A stretch of 64,000 nucleotides of DNA from Cognatundibacterium curvum (lineage in GTDB: Bacteria; Pseudomonadota; Gammaproteobacteria; Burkholderiales; Burkholderiaceae_D), in NCBI RefSeq assembly GCF_014284235.1, contig NZ_JACOGD010000011.1:1-64000 (forward strand). The letters are read 5' to 3'. Positions 1 to 8,264 of the stretch are shown here, in pieces. The position numbers were made by a program, and so were the translations under genes. The notes below the pieces were generated by a model. The model searched no databases and had not been told where the DNA came from. It saw only the letters and a program-made list of their open reading frames with translations. The number at the start of each line of letters is the position of its first letter. Position 1 is the stretch's first letter.

Positions 1-1701
1 ATCATCAATGTTTATGGTCCGACCGAAACCACGATAGACGCCAGTACCTGGCAACTGCCGCCAGCTGAGTCAGAAGCGATAGCACAACTGCCCGCCATCC
101 TGCCCATCGGTCAGCCACTGGCAAACTGCCAGGCCTATGTGCTTGATGCCCACTGGCAGCTGGCAGCGATGGGTGTCGAAGGTGAGCTCTTCCTGGGTGG
201 TGCCGGACTGGCGCGTGGCTACCTCGGTCAGCCTGGTTTGACCGCAGAACGCTTTGTGGCAAATCCCTGGGGTGAACCCGGCAGCCGCATGTACCGCACC
301 GGCGACCGTGTACGCTGGCGCGCAGACGGCAGCCTGGAGTACTTAGGCCGCGCCGATCACCAGGTCAAAATACGCGGCCAGCGCATCGAAGTTGGTGAGA
401 TAGAAAATACCCTGCGTCAGCAGGTGGGCATACGCCAGGCCGCAGTCATCGCACGGCAAGACGCAGGCCAAAAAGAAAAACGGCTGGTGGCCTATGTGGT
501 GGCACAGGAAGGCGGGCCACAGAATAGTGCGGACTTGCACAGTGTGCTGAGCCGCAGGCTGACGGACGCAATGCTGCCCTCGGCCTATGTGTGGCTGGAG
601 AGCTTGCCTTTGAACGCGAACGGGAAGTTAGATGTTAAGGCCTTGCCAGCGCTGGATGACAATCATGCTGTGCTGACTCAGCGCGTCTATCTTGCGCCGC
701 GCAATGCGATTGAACAGCGCTTACAAGCCATTTGGCAATCCGTACTGGGGCGCACGCAAATCGGCGTGCGCGATAACTTCTTTGAGCTGGGCGGGCATTC
801 CTTGCTGGCGATACGTCTGCATGCTGCTTGTAATGCTGCGTTGGATGCGGCGCTGCCTTTACGCAGTTTGTTTGCCTTTCCGACCATAGAAGCCATGGCC
901 AGCTTACATGCGAATGCGGCGCTGCTTGGTCATGGACCCTTGGTACCCTTGCGCGCCAGCAGATCACGCCGCCCGCTGTTTGCTATTCATCCTTATGGCG
1001 GCACGGTGTTTTGCTATCAGGATTTGGTCAGGCAGTTACCGGATCAGGTACCGGTCTATGGTTTGCAGGCGCCCGGTCTGGAAGCAGGTGAGGTGGCGCA
1101 CACCAGTATCGCTGCGATGGCTGCCAACTATATTGCCTGCATACGCCAGGTGCAGCCCGAAGGACCGTATCAGATCGCGGGTTATTCGCTGGGTGGCTTG
1201 ATCGCACTTGAAATCGTGAGTCAGCTGCAGGCACAGGCGCAGTCGGTTTCCTTACTCGCTTTGCTTGATGTGCCTATGGCGGTGGCTGAGCAGCCTGCAG
1301 CGCTCACGCCAACACAAATCATGGCTGAAGCGATGGAGGGCTTGGGCGCTGACGGTTTGCAGGAATTGCCACGCTCTGTCGAAGAATTGGTGCAGTTATT
1401 GCAAACCCAGGGCCTGGTGCCAGCCGGATTTGCTGTGGCAGATGCGCAGCGCTGGGTCGATGTTGCACTCAAGATGATGCAAGCGGCGCATGCCTGGCAA
1501 ACGCCTCGCTTTCAACTGCCTGATGAGGCTGTCTGCCTGCAAATCCGCGCCACACAGAGCGCGCAACAGTTGTCTGACTGGCGTACACATTTGCAATCCG
1601 GGGTAGATACGCTCGATCTGGACTGCAGTCACGCTGCGCTGATGCAGGCGGCATGGGCCGACAAGGTCGCTGCATTCCTTACGCCGCATTTGGCTGAGTA
1701 A
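1..1701 (+). CDS. Non-ribosomal peptide synthetase, C-terminal part (A-PCP-TE), 5' end outside the window
   Basis: This is the last 566 residues of an NRPS; the frame is open from base 1, so the gene is cut by the window edge. Adenylation core motifs are readable in order: NVYGPTETT (A5, residues 3-11), GELFLGGAGLARGY (A6), YRTGDRVRW (A7), GRADHQVKIRGQRIEVGEIE (A8) and NANGKLD (A10). A carrier protein follows with DNFFELGGHSL, whose Ser267 would carry phosphopantetheine. A type I thioesterase ends the protein, with GYSLGG (nucleophile about Ser396) and a C-terminal SHAALM histidine (about His544). The terminal TE means this is the release module of the assembly line. The substrate-specificity pocket lies mostly upstream, so the amino acid and product cannot be predicted. 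The MbtH gene, the PPTase and an exporter follow. Confidence 0.95.
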   Translation: MINVYGPTETTIDASTWQLPPAESEAIAQLPAILPIGQPLANCQAYVLDAHWQLAAMGVEGELFLGGAGLARGYLGQPGLTAERFVANPWGEPGSRMYRTGDRVRWRADGSLEYLGRADHQVKIRGQRIEVGEIENTLRQQVGIRQAAVIARQDAGQKEKRLVAYVVAQEGGPQNSADLHSVLSRRLTDAMLPSAYVWLESLPLNANGKLDVKALPALDDNHAVLTQRVYLAPRNAIEQRLQAIWQSVLGRTQIGVRDNFFELGGHSLLAIRLHAACNAALDAALPLRSLFAFPTIEAMASLHANAALLGHGPLVPLRASRSRRPLFAIHPYGGTVFCYQDLVRQLPDQVPVYGLQAPGLEAGEVAHTSIAAMAANYIACIRQVQPEGPYQIAGYSLGGLIALEIVSQLQAQAQSVSLLALLDVPMAVAEQPAALTPTQIMAEAMEGLGADGLQELPRSVEELVQLLQTQGLVPAGFAVADAQRWVDVALKMMQAAHAWQTPRFQLPDEAVCLQIRATQSAQQLSDWRTHLQSGVDTLDLDCSHAALMQAAWADKVAAFLTPHLAE

Positions 1702-1715
1702 TTTTATGTATTTCA

Positions 1716-1760
1716 TTTCAATTCAGTTCAATTCAATTCAATTCAATTTAATTCAATTTT
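1716..1760. repeat. ATTCA pentanucleotide repeat between the NRPS and mbtH genes
   Basis: About eight consecutive 5-bp units (attca, gttca, attca x3, attta, attca, atttt) fill most of the 73-bp gap between the NRPS stop and the MbtH start. The tract ends directly before AGGG, which may be the MbtH ribosome binding site. It is A+T rich and unlike its surroundings. Strand slippage could change the gap length. Confidence 0.8.
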
Positions 1761-1774
1761 AGGGTCTGCGCATC

Positions 1775-1987
1775 ATGACTATGGATAAGCAAAATGCATA
1801 TGAAGACAACTGGGACTGGCTGGTGTTGGTTAACGCTGAAAAACAATATTCAATCTGGCCGGAGCAGCTGGACATCCCCGCTGGCTGGAAGCAGACCGGC
1901 AGCCCAGGATCAAAAGAAGAATGCCTGGCGCAAGTCGCTGATTTGTGGCGCGACATGCGTCCGTTTAGCTTGCGTGCTTTGGGGTAA
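1775..1987 (+). CDS. MbtH-family protein
   Basis: This is a 70-residue MbtH-like protein, the small chaperone that binds NRPS adenylation domains and is often needed for their solubility or activity. The family pattern is clear: YSIWPEQLDIPAGW in the middle, then GSKEECLAQV and the C-terminal WRDMRPFSLR. The length is typical (about 60-75 residues). It sits 73 bp downstream of the NRPS on the same strand, so its partner is almost certainly that enzyme. An in-frame ATG two codons later (1781) is an equally possible start; the Shine-Dalgarno-like AGGG at about 1760 is rather far from both. Confidence 0.93.
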   Translation: MTMDKQNAYEDNWDWLVLVNAEKQYSIWPEQLDIPAGWKQTGSPGSKEECLAQVADLWRDMRPFSLRALG

Positions 1988-2052
1988 GGCATGACGGTCA
2001 ATCAAGCTCCTGACCAGCTGGTTCAGGCTCAGATTCGGAAGCAGATTCAAAT

Positions 2053-2778
2053 TCAGGCTGGCAAACAGATGGCGGTACACATGGTGCCAGCATGCTCGCG
2101 CCAGCGACCTGTGATCACGGTCCCGTTTGCGAAGTGGCCGCAGTCTTTTGTCAGCACTGCTACAAATTCTGAATCAGAACTCAGACTTATCTCTGCGTCA
2201 GAAAAATCCATCCATACTTTGGTTAGCGGATGCAGGCATTTGAATAAAGATTCCTTGGCGCTGAATACTAAAGGTAAGGGCAATGCAGCGGCACGTTCCG
2301 CTGGCGTGCAAATCACACGCGCCAGATCCGGTTCGAAACGCTGGATATTGGCGAGGTCTATGCCTAGCGCTTGCCATGCGCCACCAACACGCGTCACAGC
2401 AACGGCTGCCACGCTTTCGGAGTGGGTGATGGAACCTATGATGCCAGCCGGCCACAGCGGTGAACGGTCAGCTGCCACAGGAATGGCACAGGCTAGTCCG
2501 TTTAGCTGTTTGAGCGCCTGGTGCGCCAGCCGCCGTCCGCTTGCGAATTCTGCCTGGCGCCGTGGTACAGCACGTGCAATGGCTTCGCGTTCTTCACTAA
2601 ATAATCCCGCCAGAAGCCCGGTTTCCGTGTGCGCTGATTCTATAGTTGCTTCCGCGACGAAGATCTCGGGCGGTAGTAATGGGCGTATCCAGCATGAATC
2701 AGAAACGGTGTCGGTTTTCATATGGAATTTAAATGGGATGGAATGGGCTAATTCAACACAGACATGATAGCACTGCAT
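2053..2778 (-). CDS. 4'-phosphopantetheinyl transferase (EntD/Sfp type)
   Basis: This enzyme transfers the phosphopantetheine arm of CoA to the carrier-protein serine, as in the NRPS upstream. Readable family motifs are RRQAEFASGRR, WPAGIIGSITHSE, the metal-binding GIDLA, and FSAKESLFKCLHPL, the helix carrying the conserved K-E-S-x-x-K. The gene is antisense to its neighbours and divergent from the exporter operon. I chose the ATG at 2778 because AGGTGG lies 6 bases upstream. A TTG at 2802 would add 8 residues, and an ATG at 2721 (MKTDTV) gives a shorter protein closer to the usual EntD start, but neither has a clear ribosome binding site. The family assignment is firm; the carrier-protein partner is inferred from location. 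Confidence 0.9.
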   Translation of the reverse strand: MQCYHVCVELAHSIPFKFHMKTDTVSDSCWIRPLLPPEIFVAEATIESAHTETGLLAGLFSEEREAIARAVPRRQAEFASGRRLAHQALKQLNGLACAIPVAADRSPLWPAGIIGSITHSESVAAVAVTRVGGAWQALGIDLANIQRFEPDLARVICTPAERAAALPLPLVFSAKESLFKCLHPLTKVWMDFSDAEISLSSDSEFVAVLTKDCGHFANGTVITGRWREHAGTMCTAICLPA

Positions 2779-2821
2779 ATGTGGCCACCTGAAATCAGTC
2801 AAGATTAGCAGCTTAAAAAAT

Positions 2822-3919
2822 ATGAAAACAAAATCTTTACTACTGTACCTGATACTGGGCTTGAGCTTACCGGCCCTGGCTTATGTCTTACTGAACCGGA
2901 CTGTGCGGCCCGCGCAGCCTGGACTTGCACTACAACTGGTCAAGGTTGACCGTGGCACCATAGAGTCTCAGCTGCGTGTCACGGGCCTGGCTGCCAGTGA
3001 GCGAAAAGTGGTGTTGGCAGCAGAGGAGTCAGCCCGTGTCAGCGAGGTATTGGTGCAAACTGGTCGCCATGTGACTAAAGGCGAAGCCTTGCTGAGTCTG
3101 GATACCACAGATATCCAAGCTGAACAGCAGATACAGCAGGCGCAGTTGCAGCAGGCAGAAGCGGATATGTCGAGCCGGCGCGCGCAACGTGATGCGGTAC
3201 ATCAGGATATGTTAGCCGGCGGTGAATCCAGAGAGCGTGTGAAGGAGCTGGACTTGCAATTGCGTAGCCTGGAAGCCCGGCGGGATACAGTGCGCGCCGA
3301 TGCCGGTCGCCTGCAACTTCGTTTGAAAAAACGCAGTCTCTCCGCACCGGTCAGCGGCGTAGTGGTCAGCGTAGACATCAAAGCCGGTGAAACAGCACAG
3401 GCAGGCAAACCACTGCTGGCTATCATCCCGGAAAACAGTATGCAGGTGCTCGCCAAAATTGAGCCTGCTGACGCTGCTTTTGTCAAAGAGGGAATGTCAG
3501 CACTGATTGCGCTGGATGGGCATCCTGAAACAGAAGTCAGGGAGAAAGTAATCCGCATCAATCCAGCAGTGGAGCGCGAGGGCAGTACGGATTATCTGGC
3601 CGTGTGGCTCAGTCTTGCGGCGGGCGGCCTGAATGCGCGTTTCAATCAGCAACTGGATGTCAGGATACTGACTGGCTCTGCACAGACCGTGATTCGTGTA
3701 CCGGTTGAGACGTTGTTCAGCAAAGCTGGCAAGAGCTTTGTCTGGCTGCTTGTGAACGGTAAGCTAAAGCAGCAAGCCGTCGTGGTCGGCATGATGGGCG
3801 ATCGCTATGCTGAGATACGTTCGGGCCTGGAAGCCGGGCAAACCATCGTTGTGCCGCAAGGCGAAATGCTCAGCGAGGGGACAGTGATCGACACCGCGCA
3901 CACATTGGTCAAACCATGA
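2822..3919 (+). CDS. MacA-like periplasmic adaptor (HlyD/RND membrane fusion protein)
   Basis: This 365-residue protein has an N-terminal membrane anchor or uncleaved signal (residues 5-25), a split lipoyl domain (VVLAAEESARVSEVLVQTGRHVTKGEALL and later RSLSAPVSGVVVSV in shorter blocks), a helical hairpin rich in Q, A, E and R between them (about 95-165), and a C-terminal beta-barrel region ending in an EAGQTIVV motif. This is the architecture of MacA, the adaptor joining the inner-membrane MacB transporter to a TolC channel. It starts the four-gene export operon and overlaps the ATPase gene by ATGA. No strong ribosome binding site precedes the ATG, and the promoter must lie in or near the divergent PPTase start. 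Its place beside an NRPS suggests export of the peptide product; this is inference. Confidence 0.88.
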   Translation: MKTKSLLLYLILGLSLPALAYVLLNRTVRPAQPGLALQLVKVDRGTIESQLRVTGLAASERKVVLAAEESARVSEVLVQTGRHVTKGEALLSLDTTDIQAEQQIQQAQLQQAEADMSSRRAQRDAVHQDMLAGGESRERVKELDLQLRSLEARRDTVRADAGRLQLRLKKRSLSAPVSGVVVSVDIKAGETAQAGKPLLAIIPENSMQVLAKIEPADAAFVKEGMSALIALDGHPETEVREKVIRINPAVEREGSTDYLAVWLSLAAGGLNARFNQQLDVRILTGSAQTVIRVPVETLFSKAGKSFVWLLVNGKLKQQAVVVGMMGDRYAEIRSGLEAGQTIVVPQGEMLSEGTVIDTAHTLVKP

Positions 3920-4590
3920 TCAGCATACAGAACGGTAAAAAATCCTATGGCCATGGTGCGACTTTAGTGCCAGTGTTGAAGGATATAACGCTAGACATTG
4001 CGGCCCATGATTTTGTCGCGATTATGGGGCCGTCCGGTTCCGGAAAATCAACGTTGATGAATGTGCTGGGTTGCCTGGATGTGCTGGATGAGGGGCGTTA
4101 TGTACTCAATGGTGAAAATCTGGACAACAGCAGTGAAGCACAGCTTGCACGCGTGCGCAATCAATTGTTTGGTTTTGTCTTTCAGTCCTTCAATCTGATC
4201 CCGCGCCAGAATGCCTTGCGTAATGTGGAGCTGCCTATGGTGTATGCGGGTGTACCGCCTGATGAACGCCTGGCGCGTGCCAGTCAGGCGCTAAGCGATG
4301 TGGGGCTTGGGCACAGACTGGATCACACTCCGGCACAGTTATCGGGTGGACAGCAACAGCGTGTTGCGATTGCGCGGGCCTTGGTGAATGATCCGGAAAT
4401 CGTGATTGCCGATGAACCCACTGGTGCACTGGATTCGAAATCCGGCACAGAAATTATGGAAATTTTCTGTGACATGCATGCGAAAGGCAAGACCATCATC
4501 ATGGTGACCCATGAGAATGAGATCGCCGCCTATGCACGTCGTGTGATTCATTTGCGGGATGGATTAGTGGACAGGGATAGTTGCAAATGA
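3916..4590 (+). CDS. MacB-type ABC transporter ATP-binding protein
   Basis: This 224-residue ATPase of the MacB/LolD class contains Walker A GPSGSGKST (about residues 38-46), a Q-loop region FGFVFQSFNLIPR, the signature LSGGQQQRVAIARAL, Walker B IVIADEPTGALD and the switch MVTHE. In canonical E. coli MacB the ATPase is fused to the permease; here it is a separate polypeptide, as in several exporters of peptides and lipopeptides. Both ends overlap its neighbours by ATGA, which indicates translational coupling with the adaptor and permease genes. Confidence 0.93.
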   Translation: MISIQNGKKSYGHGATLVPVLKDITLDIAAHDFVAIMGPSGSGKSTLMNVLGCLDVLDEGRYVLNGENLDNSSEAQLARVRNQLFGFVFQSFNLIPRQNALRNVELPMVYAGVPPDERLARASQALSDVGLGHRLDHTPAQLSGGQQQRVAIARALVNDPEIVIADEPTGALDSKSGTEIMEIFCDMHAKGKTIIMVTHENEIAAYARRVIHLRDGLVDRDSCK

Positions 4591-5876
4591 GTGCTCAACA
4601 ATCGACCTATACGCGACAGGCCCGGCGCAGTATTCAGGGGCGCGATTTGCTGGCTCAGGCCTTACTGAGCCTGGGACACCGGCGTTTCCGGACTTTCCTG
4701 AGCGTACTCGGCGTCGCCATCGGGATATCTGCGGTGATACTGATCGGTGTGGTCAGTGAAGGCGGAAAAAATGTGGTGTATTCAGAGTTGCAGACCTTTG
4801 GCCTGCGCACAGTCTGGATTTATCGCGACAGAAAAATCCTTGATCCTCAGCGCTTGCAAAGAGCGGGCAGCGGCATCACAAATGAGGATCTGATCGCGCT
4901 TGGCAAGTCGGGCTGCTGCACTTCGGTTGCGCGTTTTTCGCCCTTAGTCTACAACGGGCGCAATGGCGTTAACCTGCTGAAAGCCGGTAGTAAATTCAGC
5001 CGTGTGAATGCAGTCGGCGTCGGGCCAGACTACATGGAAATCAATAATGATTCCACGTCTATGGGCAGGGGCTTGAATGCGGATGATATCGCCCGCAAGC
5101 GTAAGGTCATCGTGATAGGTGAAACCACACGTCGTGAGCTGTTTGGCAGTCAGAGTAATCCTCTGGGCATGGAAGTGCAGTTGTATGGACAGACGTTCGA
5201 AGTCATCGGCGTATTGGCGCACAAGGACCGCAGTTTTTTATCCAGTATAGGTTCGTCCGGTGGTGGTGACGCGGACGCACGTGCACTGATCCCCTACAAC
5301 CGCCAGCAAGCGATCATGGGTAGTAAAGACATCGATACCATACAGGCGCAACTGGTCAACGATCAGGCCCCGGCCGCGCTGGGAACCGGGCAGATCATTG
5401 CCTTTCTCCAGCGTGAGCACAAAGGGAATTATGACTACCGCGCTGACACCATGGAGCAGTATATAGAAACCGCCGATAAGATTTTAGGCGGCGTCTCCAA
5501 GATAGGCATCATCGCCGCCTCGGTGTCCTTGTTTGTGGCTGGCCTGGGCATACTCAATATCATGAGTACCTCTGTGTTGGAACGCACGCGGGAAATTGGC
5601 TTGCGCAAGGCCCTGGGTGGCACCGAGCGTTCCATCCTGCTGCAATTCTTACTCGAAGCAGCTTTGATCAGCGGTCTGGGTGGCGTACTTGGTTTGTTAC
5701 TGGGATTTGCTACCAGCTACCTGATTGTGCAGCTGACCGGATTTCCCTTATTACCTTCGCCAGTCACTGCGCTGCTTGCGCTGGTCGTTTCGGTAGTGAT
5801 AGGTTTGATTTCAGGATTTTATCCTGCATACAGGGCAGCTGCTTTACGTCCGGTTGAGGCATTACGCTATGAATAA
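4587..5876 (+). CDS. MacB-type ABC transporter permease (FtsX domain)
   Basis: This 429-residue permease has the MacB topology: a first membrane helix (RTFLSVLGVAIGISAVILIG, about residues 37-56), a large periplasmic domain of about 230 residues, then three C-terminal membrane helices beginning around IGIIAASVSLFVAGLGILNI and containing the typical ERTREIGLRKALGG loop. The C-terminus has the family pattern YPAYRAAALRPVEALRYE. I use the ATG at 4587, which overlaps the ATPase stop codon (ATGA), in preference to the TTG two codons upstream. It would act with the preceding ATPase and adaptor and the following outer-membrane channel. Confidence 0.93.
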   Translation: MSAQQSTYTRQARRSIQGRDLLAQALLSLGHRRFRTFLSVLGVAIGISAVILIGVVSEGGKNVVYSELQTFGLRTVWIYRDRKILDPQRLQRAGSGITNEDLIALGKSGCCTSVARFSPLVYNGRNGVNLLKAGSKFSRVNAVGVGPDYMEINNDSTSMGRGLNADDIARKRKVIVIGETTRRELFGSQSNPLGMEVQLYGQTFEVIGVLAHKDRSFLSSIGSSGGGDADARALIPYNRQQAIMGSKDIDTIQAQLVNDQAPAALGTGQIIAFLQREHKGNYDYRADTMEQYIETADKILGGVSKIGIIAASVSLFVAGLGILNIMSTSVLERTREIGLRKALGGTERSILLQFLLEAALISGLGGVLGLLLGFATSYLIVQLTGFPLLPSPVTALLALVVSVVIGLISGFYPAYRAAALRPVEALRYE

Positions 5877-7485
5877 AAACTATGCGAAAGCACTATATGC
5901 ACTCTGCAGTCTGAGTTTGATTGCAGCCGCGATGTCTGGTCTTGCTCAAGTAGCGCGGGCCGCAGAAACACAGGATGCAATGACGCTGCGCTACAGTCAG
6001 AGCCTGACATTCAAACCGGCCGCAGTACGTCCACTGAGTGTTGTCAGTATGCTTGATTCCAGACAGACAGCTAGCTTCCGCACACAAAAAACGGATGCAC
6101 AGGGCTATGGTTCTTATGCTCCAGACGCTCCAGATGTTCCAGCCGCTGCAGACCTGTCTGCAAACGCAGCTCAGTCAGCGCGTCCCCGTTCACTGGAGCA
6201 GGCAATTCAAATCGCATTGCGTAAGCGGCTGGCTATCCGTATCGCGCAGCTCGCAACGCAAAGCGCGCAAACTAAAATTGATCAGGCGCAGGCCAGCTTT
6301 AAACCTACAGTACGCGTGTTGGCTGATGCACTGGCGACCAATAATTACGATACCTATTCAGGCACGACGTCTTCCGTTACCGTGCCCGGCGCTGGAACAT
6401 ATACCGCAGAAACTATACGCAGCCTGCCTAAATACCAGATTACGCCATCTTTACGCATTGATTACGATCTCTACAATGGCGGACGCGATCAGGCCATGCT
6501 GGCGCACGCAGTCGTACAAAAAGACAGCATGGATGTACAGCAAAGCCTGACAGTCAGGCGTGTTGTATTTGAAGTCGCGCAAAGCTATTTTCAACTGCGG
6601 CATGCTTGTGTGCGGCGAGCGATGGCACAAAGCGCTGTGCAATTAGCCCAGGAAAAACAAACACTCGCAGCAACACGCTGGTCGCAAGGGCGTATTGCTG
6701 ATATCGAATATCGCACGGTCGCGAATGCGCTCAACGAGCATCAGCTCACGCTCAGGCTGCGCACGACAGACCTGGAATCCAGTTATCTGCAATTCAGCAT
6801 TGCGATGAATGCAGTGGCCACAGCAAATACTGAAGCGGACACAATGTGTGGGTTTGACAGCACGCAGGAACAGGATCTGGCAGCCGCAGCACCTTACGCA
6901 GAACCCGGGCTGGATAGCAAAAAAAATCTGTTGGAGCTACAGGCAGCTCAGAAACAGATACAGATACAGCAGGCTGCTGCCAGGCCTAAGATCAGTCTGT
7001 ATGCGCAGTACGCGGGAGTGGGACGTACTGATAGCAGCAACACGACTTCCGTCGGCAATGTGCACAGGCGCGATGCCAGCGTCGGTGTCTCACTCAGCTA
7101 CACCTTGTTTGATGGCGCGCTGGTTCGTCACAAAATAGCGGAAAGCGTGCTTGAGGCAGAGCGCCTGCAATTGCGCAATCAGGAATGGGATGATGAGCGC
7201 GCGCGCGCCAGAGAAAAAGCACAGCTGAAACTGAAGAGCGCACAGTTGCAACAGGAGCTGGCACAGAGCAGGTTGGAGCTGGCGATATCGCAGCGCCGGT
7301 TAGCGGCTGATAAACTGAGCCATGGCACCGGTAGCACGCTCGCTCTCAGTGAAGCGCAAAATCGGGAAGAGGTGGCGACGGCAGAACTCGCCATCGCCCA
7401 CAATGAGGCTGCATTGGCACAGCTGGATTTCCTGTTCCCCGCGGTGGCACGCCAACGTACAGGCGCTGAACTGACCGCGCCATAA
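5869..7485 (+). CDS. TolC-family outer membrane efflux protein
   Basis: This 538-residue outer-membrane factor has a cleavable signal peptide (about 35 residues, ending VARAAE), an extended N-terminal linker of about 70 residues, and the two long-helix repeats of TolC proteins. Recognisable stretches are LEQAIQIALRKRLAIRIAQL, the Tyr-rich beta segment ITPSLRIDYDLYNGG in repeat one, and its counterpart VGVSLSYTLFDGA in repeat two. The ATG at 5869 overlaps the permease stop, so this is the last gene of the tripartite export operon. It converges with the GntR gene with only 19 bp between the stops and no obvious terminator. Confidence 0.9.
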   Translation: MNKNYAKALYALCSLSLIAAAMSGLAQVARAAETQDAMTLRYSQSLTFKPAAVRPLSVVSMLDSRQTASFRTQKTDAQGYGSYAPDAPDVPAAADLSANAAQSARPRSLEQAIQIALRKRLAIRIAQLATQSAQTKIDQAQASFKPTVRVLADALATNNYDTYSGTTSSVTVPGAGTYTAETIRSLPKYQITPSLRIDYDLYNGGRDQAMLAHAVVQKDSMDVQQSLTVRRVVFEVAQSYFQLRHACVRRAMAQSAVQLAQEKQTLAATRWSQGRIADIEYRTVANALNEHQLTLRLRTTDLESSYLQFSIAMNAVATANTEADTMCGFDSTQEQDLAAAAPYAEPGLDSKKNLLELQAAQKQIQIQQAAARPKISLYAQYAGVGRTDSSNTTSVGNVHRRDASVGVSLSYTLFDGALVRHKIAESVLEAERLQLRNQEWDDERARAREKAQLKLKSAQLQQELAQSRLELAISQRRLAADKLSHGTGSTLALSEAQNREEVATAELAIAHNEAALAQLDFLFPAVARQRTGAELTAP

Positions 7486-7504
7486 ATTGAGATCCGGTGC
7501 CAGA

Positions 7505-8245
7505 TCAGGGCTCGATCACCACTTGTACTGAGCTGCTGCTGAGCAGGGAAATACCATATTCTATAATGTGTTTATCCTGATCCTGATACACGCTTTCCAC
7601 GCACAGCACAGGACTGGAGCTGGATTGCTGTAACTGACGTGCCACGTGTTTGTCAGGCAGCTGGGCGCTGATGCGGCTCAGCTTACGCGTGAATTCCTGT
7701 ACACCGCAGGCTTGCAGTGCCAGATGGGTTTTACCCAGTTCCTGGTAGTGGCGTGCAAAATCGGCGAAGCGCGGCAGCGGAAAATACTGGGTACAGACGC
7801 CCAGTACTTTATCTTCCACCACATCAAGGGTGTCAATTTGCAGCACCTCAGTATGTTCGTCTATACCCAGCATCTGCGCCACGCTGGCAGTGGCAGGCAA
7901 GACGTGATCGTTCAGTATCCGGCTGTGTCCGATTTTTCTTGCCTTAGCCAGACTATGTGCGAGCCGGGTGCGTTCACCGAGTTCATAGGCGATCACTTCC
8001 TCGCGTACGAAGCTGCCTTTGCCTTGTACTACTTCGATCAGTCCGCGTTCCGCCAGCGCTTTCACTGCTTGTCGCACCGTGTGACGGTTCACACCAAAGC
8101 GTTCCGACAGACTGGTTTCATTGTCCAGCTTGCCGCTTAATTTGCCGCTATAGATATCTTGCGCCAGTATGGCTTCGATCTGACGCCATACCGGCGTACC
8201 CTGGCCGCGTTTGAAAGCAGAGGTGTTGGATTGCTGTATGCTCAT
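7505..8245 (-). CDS. GntR-family regulator with UTRA domain (PhnF/HutC class), probable AEP regulator
   Basis: This 246-residue protein has an N-terminal winged helix (SLSERFGVNRHTVRQAVKAL and ERGLIEVVQGKGSFV, about residues 45-80) and a C-terminal UTRA ligand-binding domain (about 95-240). This is the HutC/FarR subgroup to which the phosphonate regulator PhnF belongs. It is the last gene of the minus-strand AEP operon, 19 bp after the FAD oxidoreductase, so it is probably co-transcribed and controls the operon in response to AEP or a breakdown product. A palindromic candidate operator lies near the operon promoter (15593-15602). The effector is unproven. Confidence 0.85.
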   Translation of the reverse strand: MSIQQSNTSAFKRGQGTPVWRQIEAILAQDIYSGKLSGKLDNETSLSERFGVNRHTVRQAVKALAERGLIEVVQGKGSFVREEVIAYELGERTRLAHSLAKARKIGHSRILNDHVLPATASVAQMLGIDEHTEVLQIDTLDVVEDKVLGVCTQYFPLPRFADFARHYQELGKTHLALQACGVQEFTRKLSRISAQLPDKHVARQLQQSSSSPVLCVESVYQDQDKHIIEYGISLLSSSSVQVVIEP

Positions 8246-8264
8246 GGTCTGTGTTTTTGGTGGA

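Noticed and set aside
1991..2767. Plus-strand frame of 258 codons following mbtH
   Set aside because: The minus strand here encodes a phosphopantetheinyl transferase with all family motifs; the plus frame shows none and is low in complexity.
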